64,000 nucleotides of DNA from Acidimicrobiia bacterium (GTDB taxonomy: Bacteria; Actinomycetota; Acidimicrobiia; Spongiisociales; UBA11373), in the NCBI GenBank assembly GCA_029263095.1, contig JAJCYA010000086.1, forward strand, positions 1 through 64,000. Reading direction: 5' to 3'. Within the stretch, counting starts at the first letter, position 1. The number at the start of each line of letters is the position of its first letter. The translations under genes and the position numbers were made by a program. The notes under the pieces are model-generated. The model had not been told where the DNA came from. It did not search any database and saw only the letters and a list, made by a program, of their open reading frames with translations. Below are positions 7,300 to 16,227 of the stretch, piece by piece.

Positions 7300-7362
7300 C
7301 CGCACAGTCTGCCTAGTCGGTCTGCGAGTCGGGCAGCTGCTGTATCAGCACCGTGGCCTCCC

Positions 7363-7387
7363 CCAGTGTTCGGGAAGGTCACTGGAG
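7363..7387 (+). repeat. Dispersed 25-bp repeat, copy i
   Basis: A 25-base copy beginning CCAGTGTTCG and ending GTCACTGGAG. In this copy CCAGTG and CACTGG form a 6-bp inverted pair, but other copies do not conserve it. Confidence 0.7.
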
Positions 7388-7461
7388 AGCGAGACGACAA
7401 TGGTCGGGTTCTGTCTGACCGACCGGGCCCTGAGCCAAGGCGAGTCGGGTCACCAACCAGT

Positions 7462-7665
7462 TCATCGTTCCAATCCTCGGGTGGCTCGAGCATCAATGAT
7501 CGTGACTGCGAGAGCAACTACCACGCCGAGGACAACGCTTCTGTACCAGTTGACATCGCTGTCGGGCCAGACCCACACCACCGCTACGTTGGCAAGGACG
7601 GCAATGACGAACGTCACAAAGAAGACCCCGAGCCGACGCAACACAGATCCTCCGATCGCTGTCAA
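7462..7665 (-). CDS. Small two-helix membrane protein
   Basis: 67 residues with two hydrophobic segments (GVFFVTFVIAVLANVAVVWVW and SVVLGVVVALAVTII) separated by PDSDVNWYR. No family is recognised. It is a single unit between local repeats i and j. Confidence 0.55.
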   Translation of the reverse strand: MTAIGGSVLRRLGVFFVTFVIAVLANVAVVWVWPDSDVNWYRSVVLGVVVALAVTIIDARATRGLER

Positions 7666-7759
7666 CGGCTTCCAATCTAGTTAGCACTGGGTTGGCGATC
7701 GAGAATCCACAGCGAAATCTGCCTTGCCCATTTGAGGGGTGTACTTAGGAGTCCTTACC

Positions 7760-7784
7760 CCAGTGTTCGGAGTTGTTACATGAG
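7760..7784 (+). repeat. Dispersed 25-bp repeat, copy j (last in window)
   Basis: A 25-base copy beginning CCAGTGTTCG and ending GTTACATGAG. It is the rightmost copy; no convincing copy occurs in the remaining 56 kb. The 7666-8085 gap also has a short direct repeat, TGTGCCCGTTC twice near 7891-7915, but no gene I can support. Confidence 0.7.
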
Positions 7785-8085
7785 CCCGGTGGCGCGAAGG
7801 GACGGTTATCGGAGGTCAGAGCTGTACCGCTCGACGGTGCACAACTGACCGGTGGTGCGGTACACCTGGTCAGGTTGTTTTGGGTTGTGGTGTGCCCGTT
7901 CTGTGCCCGTTCCGTTCAGGTGACCGATTCGGTGACTGCTGGGCCAAGGGCCTAAGGACCCTGGGTATCCATCAGACTCACAGCGACGATGACACCACGG
8001 GGGTCGTCGGAGGTTGGTGAGATGGCCGATCATGGCGTCTCGACAGGCTCCGATCGATTTGAGGGATCATCCGCGAAGGGGTGTT

Positions 8086-8739
8086 ATGCCGAAGAGACCA
8101 GCTCCGAATCCAGCGACGATCGTGTTGGCCGGCTTGATGTTGCTGACCCTGGCAGTGGCCCTCGTGATGGCCAATAACGGAAACAGCCCTGCTCCCCAGG
8201 CCGACGAAAACGAAAACGAAATCGAATTCGAGCCTGAGCCGGCTGAAATAGTTGAGCTGACTGACGGAAGCGCTGCGCTCAAAGCTGAATACCTGGCAGA
8301 TGTGCTCGGGCTTGAATCCAAAGGTAGCGAAGACATTGCCCTGACGGTTTCTCCGAACTTCACTGTCGGAGAAGAGGGCAAGTGGATCGTGCAAGGGTTC
8401 CTGCCGAGCACGCAGAGCGTCGACTTTGCCGCGGGCAGCGGTGGAGGAAGCGAGGATTGTTGGTTCCACATCGTGCACAAGGTCGACTACCGCGTTGACG
8501 GCACATTCGAAGACTGCGAATTCTGCCTCACGGTGAATGTGAAGGTGGTCAGTTCGGACGTGCTTTCTACGGATTGTCCAATCGGTCTTGCGAACCCCGA
8601 ACAGAAATACATGGCCCCATTGCCTGAAGAACTTGTGTTCACGAGTTCACCGGAGTTGAAGAAATCGGGTGTGTGGACCCTCACGCTCAGTGATGTCTCA
8701 CTTCCAACCGGGATTCGCTGCCCCGGCTTCAGTCAATAG
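8086..8739 (+). CDS. Membrane-anchored extracellular protein, unknown
   Basis: 217 residues from ATG 8086 (AAGGGG 5-10 bases upstream). The N-terminus has one hydrophobic segment (TIVLAGLMLLTLAVALVMA), an acidic linker (DENENEIEFEPEPAE) and an outer domain with five cysteines, including CEFC and a late C-PGFSQ. The cysteine pattern suggests disulfides in an extracytoplasmic beta-rich domain. No family is recognised. It stands alone at the edge of the repeat region. Confidence 0.65.
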   Translation: MPKRPAPNPATIVLAGLMLLTLAVALVMANNGNSPAPQADENENEIEFEPEPAEIVELTDGSAALKAEYLADVLGLESKGSEDIALTVSPNFTVGEEGKWIVQGFLPSTQSVDFAAGSGGGSEDCWFHIVHKVDYRVDGTFEDCEFCLTVNVKVVSSDVLSTDCPIGLANPEQKYMAPLPEELVFTSSPELKKSGVWTLTLSDVSLPTGIRCPGFSQ

Positions 8740-8840
8740 ACGATCGAACACCCTCGGACACACCGGCACGGTTCGATGACCAGGGGTAATCGAAGTTATC
8801 GGAGGCGATGAGAACACCACCCCACCATCCCCCAACGTCA

Positions 8841-9941
8841 TCACACTGGACGCATAAAGAGGTTCCGCCTGCCCTTCTTGAGATCGGGAGGGTCGTCACA
8901 ACGCACCAGTCGGACTGAGTCCATTCCCGCGATGTCCGCCACCACACCGGCCTCCTCTTCTATCGAAGACCATTGGCTGGAGGAGAACTCCCCGAACGGT
9001 GCCACTCTGATCTCGAGCTGATCATCATCGGAGCTCATGCTCCAGACCCCGGCAACGATGCCGTCCATCAGGACCGCCGAGGTGGCGTTGCCCGATGCGT
9101 CGTATATGTAGGGAAGAAGCTCCTCAGGGATGAAACGGGACCGATCCTTCCAGGTGACGAACAACGTGTCCCAGATCGGGAGCAATCGCACCCCCGACGG
9201 CGTGTCGGTCCCAGCCGGATCGATGTCGAACAAGTCACCGACGGCGTCGGCATCCGACTCGCCGATCGCTGACCGGGCCTCCGTCTTCGTGAGCCCCGAC
9301 CACCAGGCGAAGTCCTGAACAGAAGCCGGCCCGAATGACTGCAGATACAGCCGGGCCAGTGCCACACGTGCCTCATCCGGATCCGGGCCCTCGACATCCA
9401 CCTCGGGAAGCCAGTCGGTCCAACGGGTGTACGCGATTTGGGCGGATCGCCACGAAACAGGCACCCGAACGCCAATCAACCTGCTCTCGGTGGCCATCTG
9501 GCTCACCACGTTCGTCATGAAGGGCAGATCGGATTCGGGTGGATCGAGCCGAGCGGTGATCTCCGCCTTTGTCAGCTGCTCACCCGGGCCGAGCACAGCC
9601 TCGATCCGACCCACCCATGTCTCGTAGGTATCCGCCACGAGCGACTTCCGGATGTAGCTGCCAAACGCCCTGACGTTTCGGTGGCGCGTCGCCGGCACCA
9701 CGGTCGGCAGCAGATCGATCGGCATGAGGAAGGCGCTGCCGCGCAAACAGCGCAAGCCGATCAGCTTGCGCTCGGCCATGAGCGCCTCGAGATCCGAAGT
9801 CCCGTAGCCGGGTACCCGGGCCGCCAGCTCGAGATGTGATACCGGTGGAGCGACATAGAGTCCGATCGAGTCGTGGGCCACCTCCATGACCGACGCCGGG
9901 CGTCTATCGAGGTGAGTCGACTGCCAGGGGACCCGTGTCAC
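8841..9941 (-). CDS. Winged-helix DNA-binding protein of the AlkZ/YcaQ-like (HTH_42) family
   Basis: From GTG 9941 this is 366 residues, against about 360-400 in the family. Family landmarks are SHLELAARVPGYGTSDLEALMAERKLIGLRCLRGSAFLMP, a second block LTKAEITARL followed by a wHTH, ARLYLQSFGPASVQDFAWWSGL, and a C-terminal DTLFVTWKDRSRFIP segment. YcaQ-type members are DNA glycosylases acting on interstrand crosslinks; most actinobacterial paralogues are uncharacterised. The usual first helix is weak, so the N-terminus is uncertain. Upstream is a 17-codon frame (9991-9938) whose stop overlaps this GTG. Confidence 0.75.
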   Translation of the reverse strand: MTRVPWQSTHLDRRPASVMEVAHDSIGLYVAPPVSHLELAARVPGYGTSDLEALMAERKLIGLRCLRGSAFLMPIDLLPTVVPATRHRNVRAFGSYIRKSLVADTYETWVGRIEAVLGPGEQLTKAEITARLDPPESDLPFMTNVVSQMATESRLIGVRVPVSWRSAQIAYTRWTDWLPEVDVEGPDPDEARVALARLYLQSFGPASVQDFAWWSGLTKTEARSAIGESDADAVGDLFDIDPAGTDTPSGVRLLPIWDTLFVTWKDRSRFIPEELLPYIYDASGNATSAVLMDGIVAGVWSMSSDDDQLEIRVAPFGEFSSSQWSSIEEEAGVVADIAGMDSVRLVRCDDPPDLKKGRRNLFMRPV

Positions 9942-9987
9942 GCCCGCAGTGCCGCCGCGATCTCCCCGATCCGACCGCTGTGCTCTC

Positions 9988-10818
9988 TCATTCGAATCGC
10001 ACACCCTCCCGATCGATGGCGAATTCGCGGGCGATGCCGACTCCGGCGAGTTCGTCCGCAAACGCCTCCAAGACCGCGTCGAGGAGACCCTCCACTGCAA
10101 ACCCGATCACGGAGGGACCGGCCCCGCTCCAAGCCGCAAATGCCGCCCCGGCCTCCAGGCCTGCTGCGATGAGCCGATCTGGGGTCTCAGTGATCGACCG
10201 ACGGGGGGCCTCATGCATCTCGTCTCCGAGAGCAGCCCGAAGCGATGTCGGCTCCGCGGTCCGCAAGCCCTCCACCAGCATGGCGAGGCGGCTTGCCGTC
10301 CGGACCGCTACTTGGCGGGGTACCTCAGGTGGGAGCACATCTCGTGCATCGGCGGTGGGAAGCACCTCGTCGGGGATGGCCACGACCACATGCAATGACG
10401 GATGGACGGCAAGTCGATTGAGACTTCCATCGGCGCCGGCAGCGACGAGGCCCCCGAATACGGCTGCGGCAACGTTGTCTGGGTGGCCTTCGGCGGCAGC
10501 TGCCACCTCGAACAGCTGGTCACGATCCGTATTGCCGCTGATGGCGGCCGCAGCGGCAACCAACACTGCGGCACTCGAACCGAGACCACGACCCACAGGG
10601 ATATCGGAATCGATCTGCACCGTCTGAGGCGGGGCGTTCTCGGCCACCGACCGAACCATCTCGGTTGTCGCCGCAGACGCGACCTGGTTGCCGGTGTGAA
10701 CGGACCATTCATCTGCCGGCGTCGCCGTCACCCTGCAGCGCAGATCGAGTGCCAGTGCCAGAACGTCGAACCCCGGTCCCAGGTTCGCCGACGAAGCGGG
10801 TGCCGATGCACGAGTCAC
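9988..10818 (-). CDS. thrB: Homoserine kinase
   Basis: A 276-residue GHMP kinase that phosphorylates homoserine with ATP in threonine synthesis. Seen: the N-terminal SAPASSANLGPGFDVLALAL, the ATP loop IPVGRGLGSSAAVLVAA at about residues 72-88, EGHPDNVAAAVFGG (HPDN of homoserine kinase), and the C-terminal AAWSGAGPSVIGF. Threonine synthase and homoserine dehydrogenase are not in the window. The start overlaps the stop of the CDF transporter by ATGA. Confidence 0.92.
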   Translation of the reverse strand: MTRASAPASSANLGPGFDVLALALDLRCRVTATPADEWSVHTGNQVASAATTEMVRSVAENAPPQTVQIDSDIPVGRGLGSSAAVLVAAAAAISGNTDRDQLFEVAAAAEGHPDNVAAAVFGGLVAAGADGSLNRLAVHPSLHVVVAIPDEVLPTADARDVLPPEVPRQVAVRTASRLAMLVEGLRTAEPTSLRAALGDEMHEAPRRSITETPDRLIAAGLEAGAAFAAWSGAGPSVIGFAVEGLLDAVLEAFADELAGVGIAREFAIDREGVRFE

Positions 10819-11729
10819 GGGCCCGGACCCACTTCGACAAAGATCCGAGTGGCCTCGGGGACGAATTCGCGAATCTTGCCTTCGATCTGATCGACAATCG
10901 ACTCGACGTCGCTCCCTCTCAGATTGCCATCGACGACGACGTCCATGTTGACCAGGATCTCGTTGGGGCCGAGATGCATGGTGAGCAGCCGATCAACCTT
11001 CTCGACCTCGAGAATGGACAATGCCGCGGACCGGATGGCCGAACGAGTGCGCCTGCTTGCACCCTCGCCGACCAGTAGACCCTTCGTTTCAATCGCCAGG
11101 AACCAGGCGCTGAAGGCCAGCAAGACACCGATGGTCATCGAAGCCACACCATCCCACACGGCATTGCCGGTCGCATCGGCAACCAGTAGCCCCGCTATGG
11201 CAACCGCGATGCCCACCACCGCCACTGAGTCCTCGAAGAGGACGACGATGAGCGCCGGATCCTTCGACTCTCTGATTGTCAGCCACACCTTGCGACCACC
11301 CCGGCGCCGATTGAACTCCCTGATCGCCGGGATGAACGCAATGAAGATCTCAAAGGCTGCCGCCGTTCCGAGCACGACCAGGTTGAACATCAACCCGACC
11401 TCGAGGTGCTCGGGATTCCTGACACGGTCCAAACCCTGCATGAAGGCCACGACACCGCCGCCGACAAACAGAACGACCGCCACCAGGAACGCCCAGAAGT
11501 AGAGCTCCTTGCCACGCCCGAACGGAAACTGAACGCTCGGCTTGAACTTGCTGGCCGCAGTGCCACGCAGCAGGAATACCTGGTTACCGCTGTCGGCAAC
11601 CGAATGGAACGCCTCGGCCAGCATCGCTGCGCTCCCGCTGATCCCGGCCGCGATGAACTTGAAGACGGCGATCAGCGAGTTGGCGGTGAGCGCCAACAGG
11701 ATGAGGATGCGTGACTCTCCGGCTGCCAT
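10815..11729 (-). CDS. Cation diffusion facilitator (CDF) transporter
   Basis: 304 residues with a six-helix membrane domain and a C-terminal cytoplasmic ferredoxin-like domain (MHLGPNEILVNMDVVVDG). The metal-site motif of helix 2, usually HxxxD, reads HSVADSGNQ, and helix 5 has FEDSVAVVG. CDF proteins export Zn, Mn, Fe or Co in exchange for protons. This sequence belongs to the long-loop type with FPFGRGKELYFWAFL between helices 2 and 3. The metal cannot be predicted. It is the first gene of a three-gene minus-strand run with thrB and the winged-helix gene. Confidence 0.9.
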   Translation of the reverse strand: MAAGESRILILLALTANSLIAVFKFIAAGISGSAAMLAEAFHSVADSGNQVFLLRGTAASKFKPSVQFPFGRGKELYFWAFLVAVVLFVGGGVVAFMQGLDRVRNPEHLEVGLMFNLVVLGTAAAFEIFIAFIPAIREFNRRRGGRKVWLTIRESKDPALIVVLFEDSVAVVGIAVAIAGLLVADATGNAVWDGVASMTIGVLLAFSAWFLAIETKGLLVGEGASRRTRSAIRSAALSILEVEKVDRLLTMHLGPNEILVNMDVVVDGNLRGSDVESIVDQIEGKIREFVPEATRIFVEVGPGP

Positions 11730-11918
11730 GTGGGTGCGAGTGTACGAACCTCGTCACCACCATCGGCGAACAACTGACTCACATACGAGCGTCCAGCGGT
11801 GCCCGCACCAATCCGCTCCGCCAATTGAACCCCCCACAAGGGTGATCTGTCGCGACTAGTGCCCGTCGGTTCGTAGCGATGAGTGGGTTCGGTGTCTCTG
11901 ACAACCTTCCCCTCGTCC

Positions 11919-12037
11919 GATCCTTCCCCCCTTGTGGGGAAGTCCGTGAGGAGCAGAGCGACGAGGGAGATGGGGGGTTCCTGAGCTTCCCCCCACCAGC
12001 TCGCCTTGCTCACTGACTCCTCCTCCAAGGGGAGTAG
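11919..12037. repeat. 119-bp intergenic repeat element, copy 1
   Basis: This element is nearly repeated at 27316-27433. The first 90 bases are almost identical between copies, and both end GGGAGTAG. The segment is rich in C and G tracts (CCTTCCCCCCTTGTGGGG). Read in frame at copy 2, the plus strand would give PLVGEVREE-like peptide, as in intergenic repeats known from other bacteria. The rest of the 11730-12104 gap shows only shorter related fragments such as CACAAGGG tracts near 11835 and 12083. Confidence 0.75.
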
Positions 12038-12104
12038 TCCACAAGAAGCCGACGAGCGCCGGCTCTATCGCGCAACTCGACACACAAGGGGGGAGTGATC
12101 AGGA

Positions 12105-13772
12105 TTAGCCGCAGACTGCTCCGGTTTCGGCGGAACCGACCAGCTTGGCGTACTTGGCTAGAGCCCCGGTGGTGTAGCGCGGGTCTGGCGCCTTCCAGTC
12201 TTTGCGGCGCTCTTCGAGAACCGCATCGTCGACCAGCAAATCGACACGGCGGTTGGGAACATCGACCCGAATCGGGTCGCCCTCGTGGACCAAGCCCATG
12301 GCGCCACCGACACTGGCCTCGGGGGCAACATGTCCGATCGACAGACCGGTGGTGCCTCCCGAGAAGCGGCCGTCGGTGAGCAGAGCCGTGCTCTTTCCGA
12401 GCCCAGCGCCCTTGATCCCCGCCGTGATCCGCAACATCTCGCGCATCCCCGGACCGCCCTTAGGCCCCTCGTACCGGATGACCACGACATCGCCGTCGTG
12501 CAGGTCGTGGCGGCCCAACGCATCGAGCGCATCGTGTTCATCGTCGAACACCCGAGCCGGACCCTCGAACACCGTCTGATCGACGCCCGCCACCTTTACG
12601 ACTGCGCCCTCCGGCGCCAAAGATCCGCGCAGGACCGCGATCCCCCCATCAGACGCAAGAGGCTCCGACAGCGGGAGCAACACGTCCTGGTCGGAAGGGA
12701 ACAACACCCCCGCCAGGTTCTGCTCCATGGTCTTACCGGTCACCGTCATGGTGTCGCCTACCAGCAGCCCCTCATCCAGTAGGGCCCGCAGCACGACCGG
12801 AACCCCGCCGATTCGATCGAGATCCACCATGTGGTATTTACCAAACGGCCGAAGGTCACCGATGTGGGGCGTACGGCGGCTGATCCGATCGAAGTCTTCC
12901 AAGGTGAGCTCGACCCCAGCCTCGTGGGCGATCGCCAAGAGGTGCAGCACCGCGTTGGTGGAGCCGCCGAGTGCCATCACCACAGTTATGGCGTTTTCGA
13001 ACGCCTCCCTCGTCATGATCTGGCGGGGCCTCAGGTTGGCGTCGAGAAGATTCATCACCGCTACACCCGAAGCCTCGGCAAAGTCCTCGAGCCGCTGATC
13101 GATCGCCGGCACCGAAGCGCTCCTCGGCAGCGACATGCCCAACGCCTCGCCGACCGAGGCCATCGTGTTGGCGGTGAACATCCCGGCGCACGAACCCTCA
13201 CCGGGACAGGCGGCCCGCTCCAGATCGAGGAGCTCCTCGTCGGTGAGCTTGCCCTCGGAGTGGGCACCGATGCCTTCGAAGACATCCACGATGGAGATGT
13301 CGCGATCACGCCAGCGTCCCGGCATGATCGTTCCGCCGTAGAGAAAGACCGAAGGAACATTCAGGCGAGCGGCCGCCATGAGCATGCCGGGAAGAGACTT
13401 GTCGCACCCGGCAACCGACACCAGTGCATCGAACCGCTCGGCGTGCATCACCAGCTCCACAGAGTCGGCGATGACCTCGCGCGAAACGAGCGATGCCCGC
13501 ATCCCCTCGGTTCCCATCGAAATCCCGTCGGAGACTGCGATCGTCGCAAAAGTGAGACCAACCCCACCGGCATTTGCCACGCCCGTCTTGGCGCGAGCGG
13601 CAAGCCTTGGCCCGCTGGTGTTGCAGGGGGTGACCTCATTGCCGGCCGATACGACACCGACCTGGGGCTTATCGAAGTCGTCATCGCCGAGTCCCACCGC
13701 CCGCAACATTGCTCGCGATGCGGCAGCGTCGGGAAAGCGGGTTACATCGTTGGAGTGGATCTTGCGGCTCAT
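12105..13772 (-). CDS. ilvD: Dihydroxy-acid dehydratase
   Basis: A 555-residue Fe-S enzyme that dehydrates dihydroxyisovalerate and dihydroxymethylvalerate to the 2-oxo acids of valine and isoleucine. Cluster cysteines are seen at NTSGPRLA (upstream C in TPCN), [12 protein letters not shown] and [16 protein letters not shown]. The C-terminal substrate motif is [18 protein letters not shown]. Length is normal for the IlvD/Edd family and the cysteine pattern is the IlvD type. It is divergent from the ilvB leader, sharing a short gap (13773-13844). No clear Shine-Dalgarno site precedes the ATG. Confidence 0.95.
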   Translation of the reverse strand: MSRKIHSNDVTRFPDAAASRAMLRAVGLGDDDFDKPQVGVVSAGNEVTPCNTSGPRLAARAKTGVANAGGVGLTFATIAVSDGISMGTEGMRASLVSREVIADSVELVMHAERFDALVSVAGCDKSLPGMLMAAARLNVPSVFLYGGTIMPGRWRDRDISIVDVFEGIGAHSEGKLTDEELLDLERAACPGEGSCAGMFTANTMASVGEALGMSLPRSASVPAIDQRLEDFAEASGVAVMNLLDANLRPRQIMTREAFENAITVVMALGGSTNAVLHLLAIAHEAGVELTLEDFDRISRRTPHIGDLRPFGKYHMVDLDRIGGVPVVLRALLDEGLLVGDTMTVTGKTMEQNLAGVLFPSDQDVLLPLSEPLASDGGIAVLRGSLAPEGAVVKVAGVDQTVFEGPARVFDDEHDALDALGRHDLHDGDVVVIRYEGPKGGPGMREMLRITAGIKGAGLGKSTALLTDGRFSGGTTGLSIGHVAPEASVGGAMGLVHEGDPIRVDVPNRRVDLLVDDAVLEERRKDWKAPDPRYTTGALAKYAKLVGSAETGAVCG

Positions 13773-13844
13773 CGGCGCAAGCCTAGGGATGACTCCCGCC
13801 TGACTCGTCTTGTGTGTCGCTTCCGGGATACGTCAAGGATGAAC

Positions 13845-13873
13845 TTGACAAGCCGATGTAGTTTGCGGATACT
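13845..13873 (+). promoter_or_regulatory. Promoter of the ilv-leu operon leader
   Basis: TTGACA at 13845-13850, a 17-base spacer and GATACT at 13868-13873. Transcription should begin around 13880, so the leader peptide ATG at 13884 is within about 4 bases of the RNA 5' end. Confidence 0.75.
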
Positions 13874-13883
13874 CACCCGCCAC

Positions 13884-13925
13884 ATGTCAAGAGCTGCCAC
13901 CACCTTCGTACTGATTCTTATGTAG
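13884..13925 (+). CDS. ilvB leader peptide (attenuation)
   Basis: A 13-codon frame, MSRAATTFVLILM then TAG, sits just downstream of the promoter and directly before two hairpins and a terminator. Residues 8-12 (Val, Leu, Ile, Leu after Thr-Thr-Phe) fit a ribosome-stalling leader sensing branched-chain amino acids, as known for ilv operons in enteric bacteria and Corynebacterium. It has no Shine-Dalgarno site and would be translated from a nearly leaderless RNA. The peptide reading is direct; the regulation is inferred. Confidence 0.7.
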   Translation: MSRAATTFVLILM

Positions 13926-13980
13926 CGCGTACGGCTACACACATACGTACGCGCCACCCTCCCAGCCGGGAGGTTTTTTT
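13921..13980 (+). terminator. Attenuator hairpins upstream of ilvB
   Basis: Three stems can be drawn. Stem A pairs TGTAGC (13921-13926) with GCTACA (13934-13939). Stem B pairs GCGCGTACG (13925-13933) with CGTACGCGC (13946-13954). A and B share bases and exclude each other. The terminator pairs CCTCCC (13958-13963) with GGGAGG (13968-13973) and is followed by seven T. Stem A contains the leader stop codon, so a ribosome there would block A and the left arm of B. I could not find a clean antiterminator pairing with the terminator stem. Confidence 0.75.
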
Positions 13981-14001
13981 GTATCCGGACCAGGAGCCGC
14001 G

Positions 14002-15714
14002 ATGACCAAGATGACCGGAGCTGAAGCCCTCATCAAATCCCTCGAGCACGAGGGAGTAGAAGTCGCGTTCGGCGTACCCGGAGGCGCCATCCTCCCCGCA
14101 TACGATCCGATCCTCGATAGCCCCATTAGACACGTGCTGGCCCGTCACGAGCAGGGTGCAGGGCACATGGCCGAAGGCTACGCCCACGCCACGGGGCGCG
14201 TCGGAGTGGTGATTGCCACTTCGGGCCCGGGGGCGACCAACATCATGACGCCGTTGCAGGACGCTCTGATGGACTCCGTCCCCATCGTCGCCATCACCGG
14301 CCAGGTCTCACTGTCCTCGATGGGTAACGACGCCTTTCAGGAAGCACCGACCTCCGGCATGGCAATGCATTGCACAAAGCACACGTTCCTCGTCACAGAC
14401 GCCAACGAGATCTGTGAGGCAGTTCATCAGGCATTCCATCTGGCGTCGACGGGGCGCAAAGGACCGGTACTGATCGACATCCCCAAGGACCTGCTGGCCA
14501 CCGAAGTCGAGTGGCATGAGCCGGCACCGGTCGATCTGCCCGGCTACAAGCCGTCGCGGGGCGGGCACAAGCGCCAGATCGATCGCGCCATCGACCTCAT
14601 CATGAAGGCACGCCGGCCCGTGTTGTACGTCGGCGGCGGCATCATCGCGGCCGACGCCTCCGATCAGTTGCTCCAGTTTGCCGAGGAGACCAACACCCCG
14701 GTGACCACCACGCTCATGGCGCGCGGCGCCTTCCCCGACACCCACCGACTCGCTCTGGGAATGCCGGGGATGCACGGCACCTACACCGCCGTCACGGCGA
14801 TGCAGAGGGCCGACTTGCTGGTCGCTCTCGGGACTAGATTCGACGACAGGGTCACTGGCGACCCGGCGACCTTTGCGCCCAACGCCAAGGTGATCCACGT
14901 GGACATCGATCCCGCTGAGATCGGAAAGGTGCGAAACCCCGAGGTTCCGATTGTCGGCGACGTCGGGATCATCTTGGGCCAGCTCGGGTCCGAGCTGGCA
15001 CGTCGCCTCACCGATGGAACCCTTCCAGATCGTTCGACCTGGCTCGAAACGATCGCCGGCTGGCAAGCCCAGCATCCATTGGGTTATGAGCAGGAACCGA
15101 GTGGTCCCGTCAAGGCTCAGTACGTTGTCGAACAGCTACTGAATGCCACCGACGGCGATGCCATCGTGGTCTCCGGGGTGGGCCAACACCAGATGTGGGC
15201 CAGCCAATTCTGGAGTTTCTCAAAGCCGCGGACCTGGATCAACTCTGGTGGCTTGGGAACCATGGGGTTTGCCGTTCCCGCCGCGATCGGTGCCAAGGTC
15301 GCCGTGCCGGACGAGCTCGTTATCGCCATCGATGGGGACGGATCGTTCCAGATGACATTCCAGGAGATGGTGACCGCTGCAGCGGAGCAGGTCCCCATCA
15401 AGGTGGTGCTGATCAACAACGGCGGGTACGGGATGGTGAAGCAGTGGCAGACGCTGTTCTACGACCGTCGATACTCGGCCGTGGAACTGAGTCTCGACGT
15501 CCCCAACTTTCCGGCCTTGGCTGAATCGTGCGGATGGGTCGGACTGGCGGCCGAGACACCCGACGAAATCGGGCCGGCCATCCGCAAGATGTTGTCGGTG
15601 GACGACAGGCCGGTTCTCCTTGAAGTGCGCACCGATCCTGAGGAAATGGTGTTCCCAATGGTGCCCGCGGGAGGCTCCTGCGACGACATCGCCCTGGGAC
15701 CGGAGGACCTGTAA
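14002..15714 (+). CDS. ilvB: Acetolactate synthase large subunit
   Basis: 570 residues, thiamine-diphosphate dependent. It condenses two pyruvates, or pyruvate and 2-oxobutyrate, as the first common step of valine, leucine and isoleucine synthesis. The N-terminal GVPGGAILPAYD and the catalytic Glu in RHEQGAGHMAEGYA are present. The TPP motif is IDGDGSFQMTFQE through INNGGYGMVKQW, the usual GDG-(x)n-NN form. AGGAG precedes the ATG. The operon runs straight on, with the stop codon overlapping the ilvN start (TAATG). Confidence 0.96.
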   Translation: MTKMTGAEALIKSLEHEGVEVAFGVPGGAILPAYDPILDSPIRHVLARHEQGAGHMAEGYAHATGRVGVVIATSGPGATNIMTPLQDALMDSVPIVAITGQVSLSSMGNDAFQEAPTSGMAMHCTKHTFLVTDANEICEAVHQAFHLASTGRKGPVLIDIPKDLLATEVEWHEPAPVDLPGYKPSRGGHKRQIDRAIDLIMKARRPVLYVGGGIIAADASDQLLQFAEETNTPVTTTLMARGAFPDTHRLALGMPGMHGTYTAVTAMQRADLLVALGTRFDDRVTGDPATFAPNAKVIHVDIDPAEIGKVRNPEVPIVGDVGIILGQLGSELARRLTDGTLPDRSTWLETIAGWQAQHPLGYEQEPSGPVKAQYVVEQLLNATDGDAIVVSGVGQHQMWASQFWSFSKPRTWINSGGLGTMGFAVPAAIGAKVAVPDELVIAIDGDGSFQMTFQEMVTAAAEQVPIKVVLINNGGYGMVKQWQTLFYDRRYSAVELSLDVPNFPALAESCGWVGLAAETPDEIGPAIRKMLSVDDRPVLLEVRTDPEEMVFPMVPAGGSCDDIALGPEDL

Positions 15715-16217
15715 TGCACCACACGCTGTCGGTAACGGTGCAGGACAAGCCGGGGGTGCTGGCCAGAGTCGCTTCCATGTGCTCGCTTCGGGGCTTCAAC
15801 ATTCGCTCGCTCGCAGTCGGTCCCATCCATCACGCGGGCCTGTCGAAGATCACGCTCGTCGTAGACGACGTCGAGGTCGAGCAGGTCACAAAGCAGCTCC
15901 ACAAGCTCGTAAACATCCTCAAAGTCTCGGAACTCGATCCGAATGAGTCGCTCGAACGTGAGGTCATGCTGGTTCGGGTATCCGCCGATCCCGGTACCCG
16001 ACGCGAAGTGCGCGACACGGCCGAGGTGTTCGGAGCCACCACCATCGACGTAGGCGCCAACTCGGTCACCTTCGAACTGTGCGATCACCCCCAACGCCTC
16101 ACCGATTTCCTCAGCCTGGTGGCGCACTACGGCGTGCTCGATCTCGTCAAATCCGGGCGAATCGCAATGGCCCGGGACGGAAAAGCCAAGACAAGATCCA
16201 CCGCTGGTGAGCAGTAG
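15714..16217 (+). CDS. ilvN: Acetolactate synthase small (regulatory) subunit
   Basis: 167 residues. The N-terminal ACT domain is clear ([34 protein letters not shown]), and a second alpha-beta domain carries [18 protein letters not shown] and [24 protein letters not shown]. This subunit binds valine and gives feedback control of IlvB. Length and layout match the actinobacterial small subunit. Confidence 0.95.
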   Translation: MHHTLSVTVQDKPGVLARVASMCSLRGFNIRSLAVGPIHHAGLSKITLVVDDVEVEQVTKQLHKLVNILKVSELDPNESLEREVMLVRVSADPGTRREVRDTAEVFGATTIDVGANSVTFELCDHPQRLTDFLSLVAHYGVLDLVKSGRIAMARDGKAKTRSTAGEQ

Positions 16218-16227
16218 GAGCAGCCCA

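Noticed and set aside
400-7784. Classical integron attC sites
   Set aside because: The repeats lack the RYYYAAC and GTTRRRY boxes and the long folded structure, and no integrase is visible. I therefore call them only cassette-like.
400-7784. CRISPR array
   Set aside because: Repeats are spaced by whole genes, not by 30-40 base spacers, and no Cas gene is present.
8740-8840. Another copy of the 25-bp repeat on the minus strand
   Set aside because: CCAGTGTG is shared, but the rest does not follow the family, so I did not count it.
12831-13925. Long plus-strand reading frame across ilvD
   Set aside because: It is antisense to a well-conserved ilvD and shows no family sequence. Only its last 13 codons coincide with the leader peptide.
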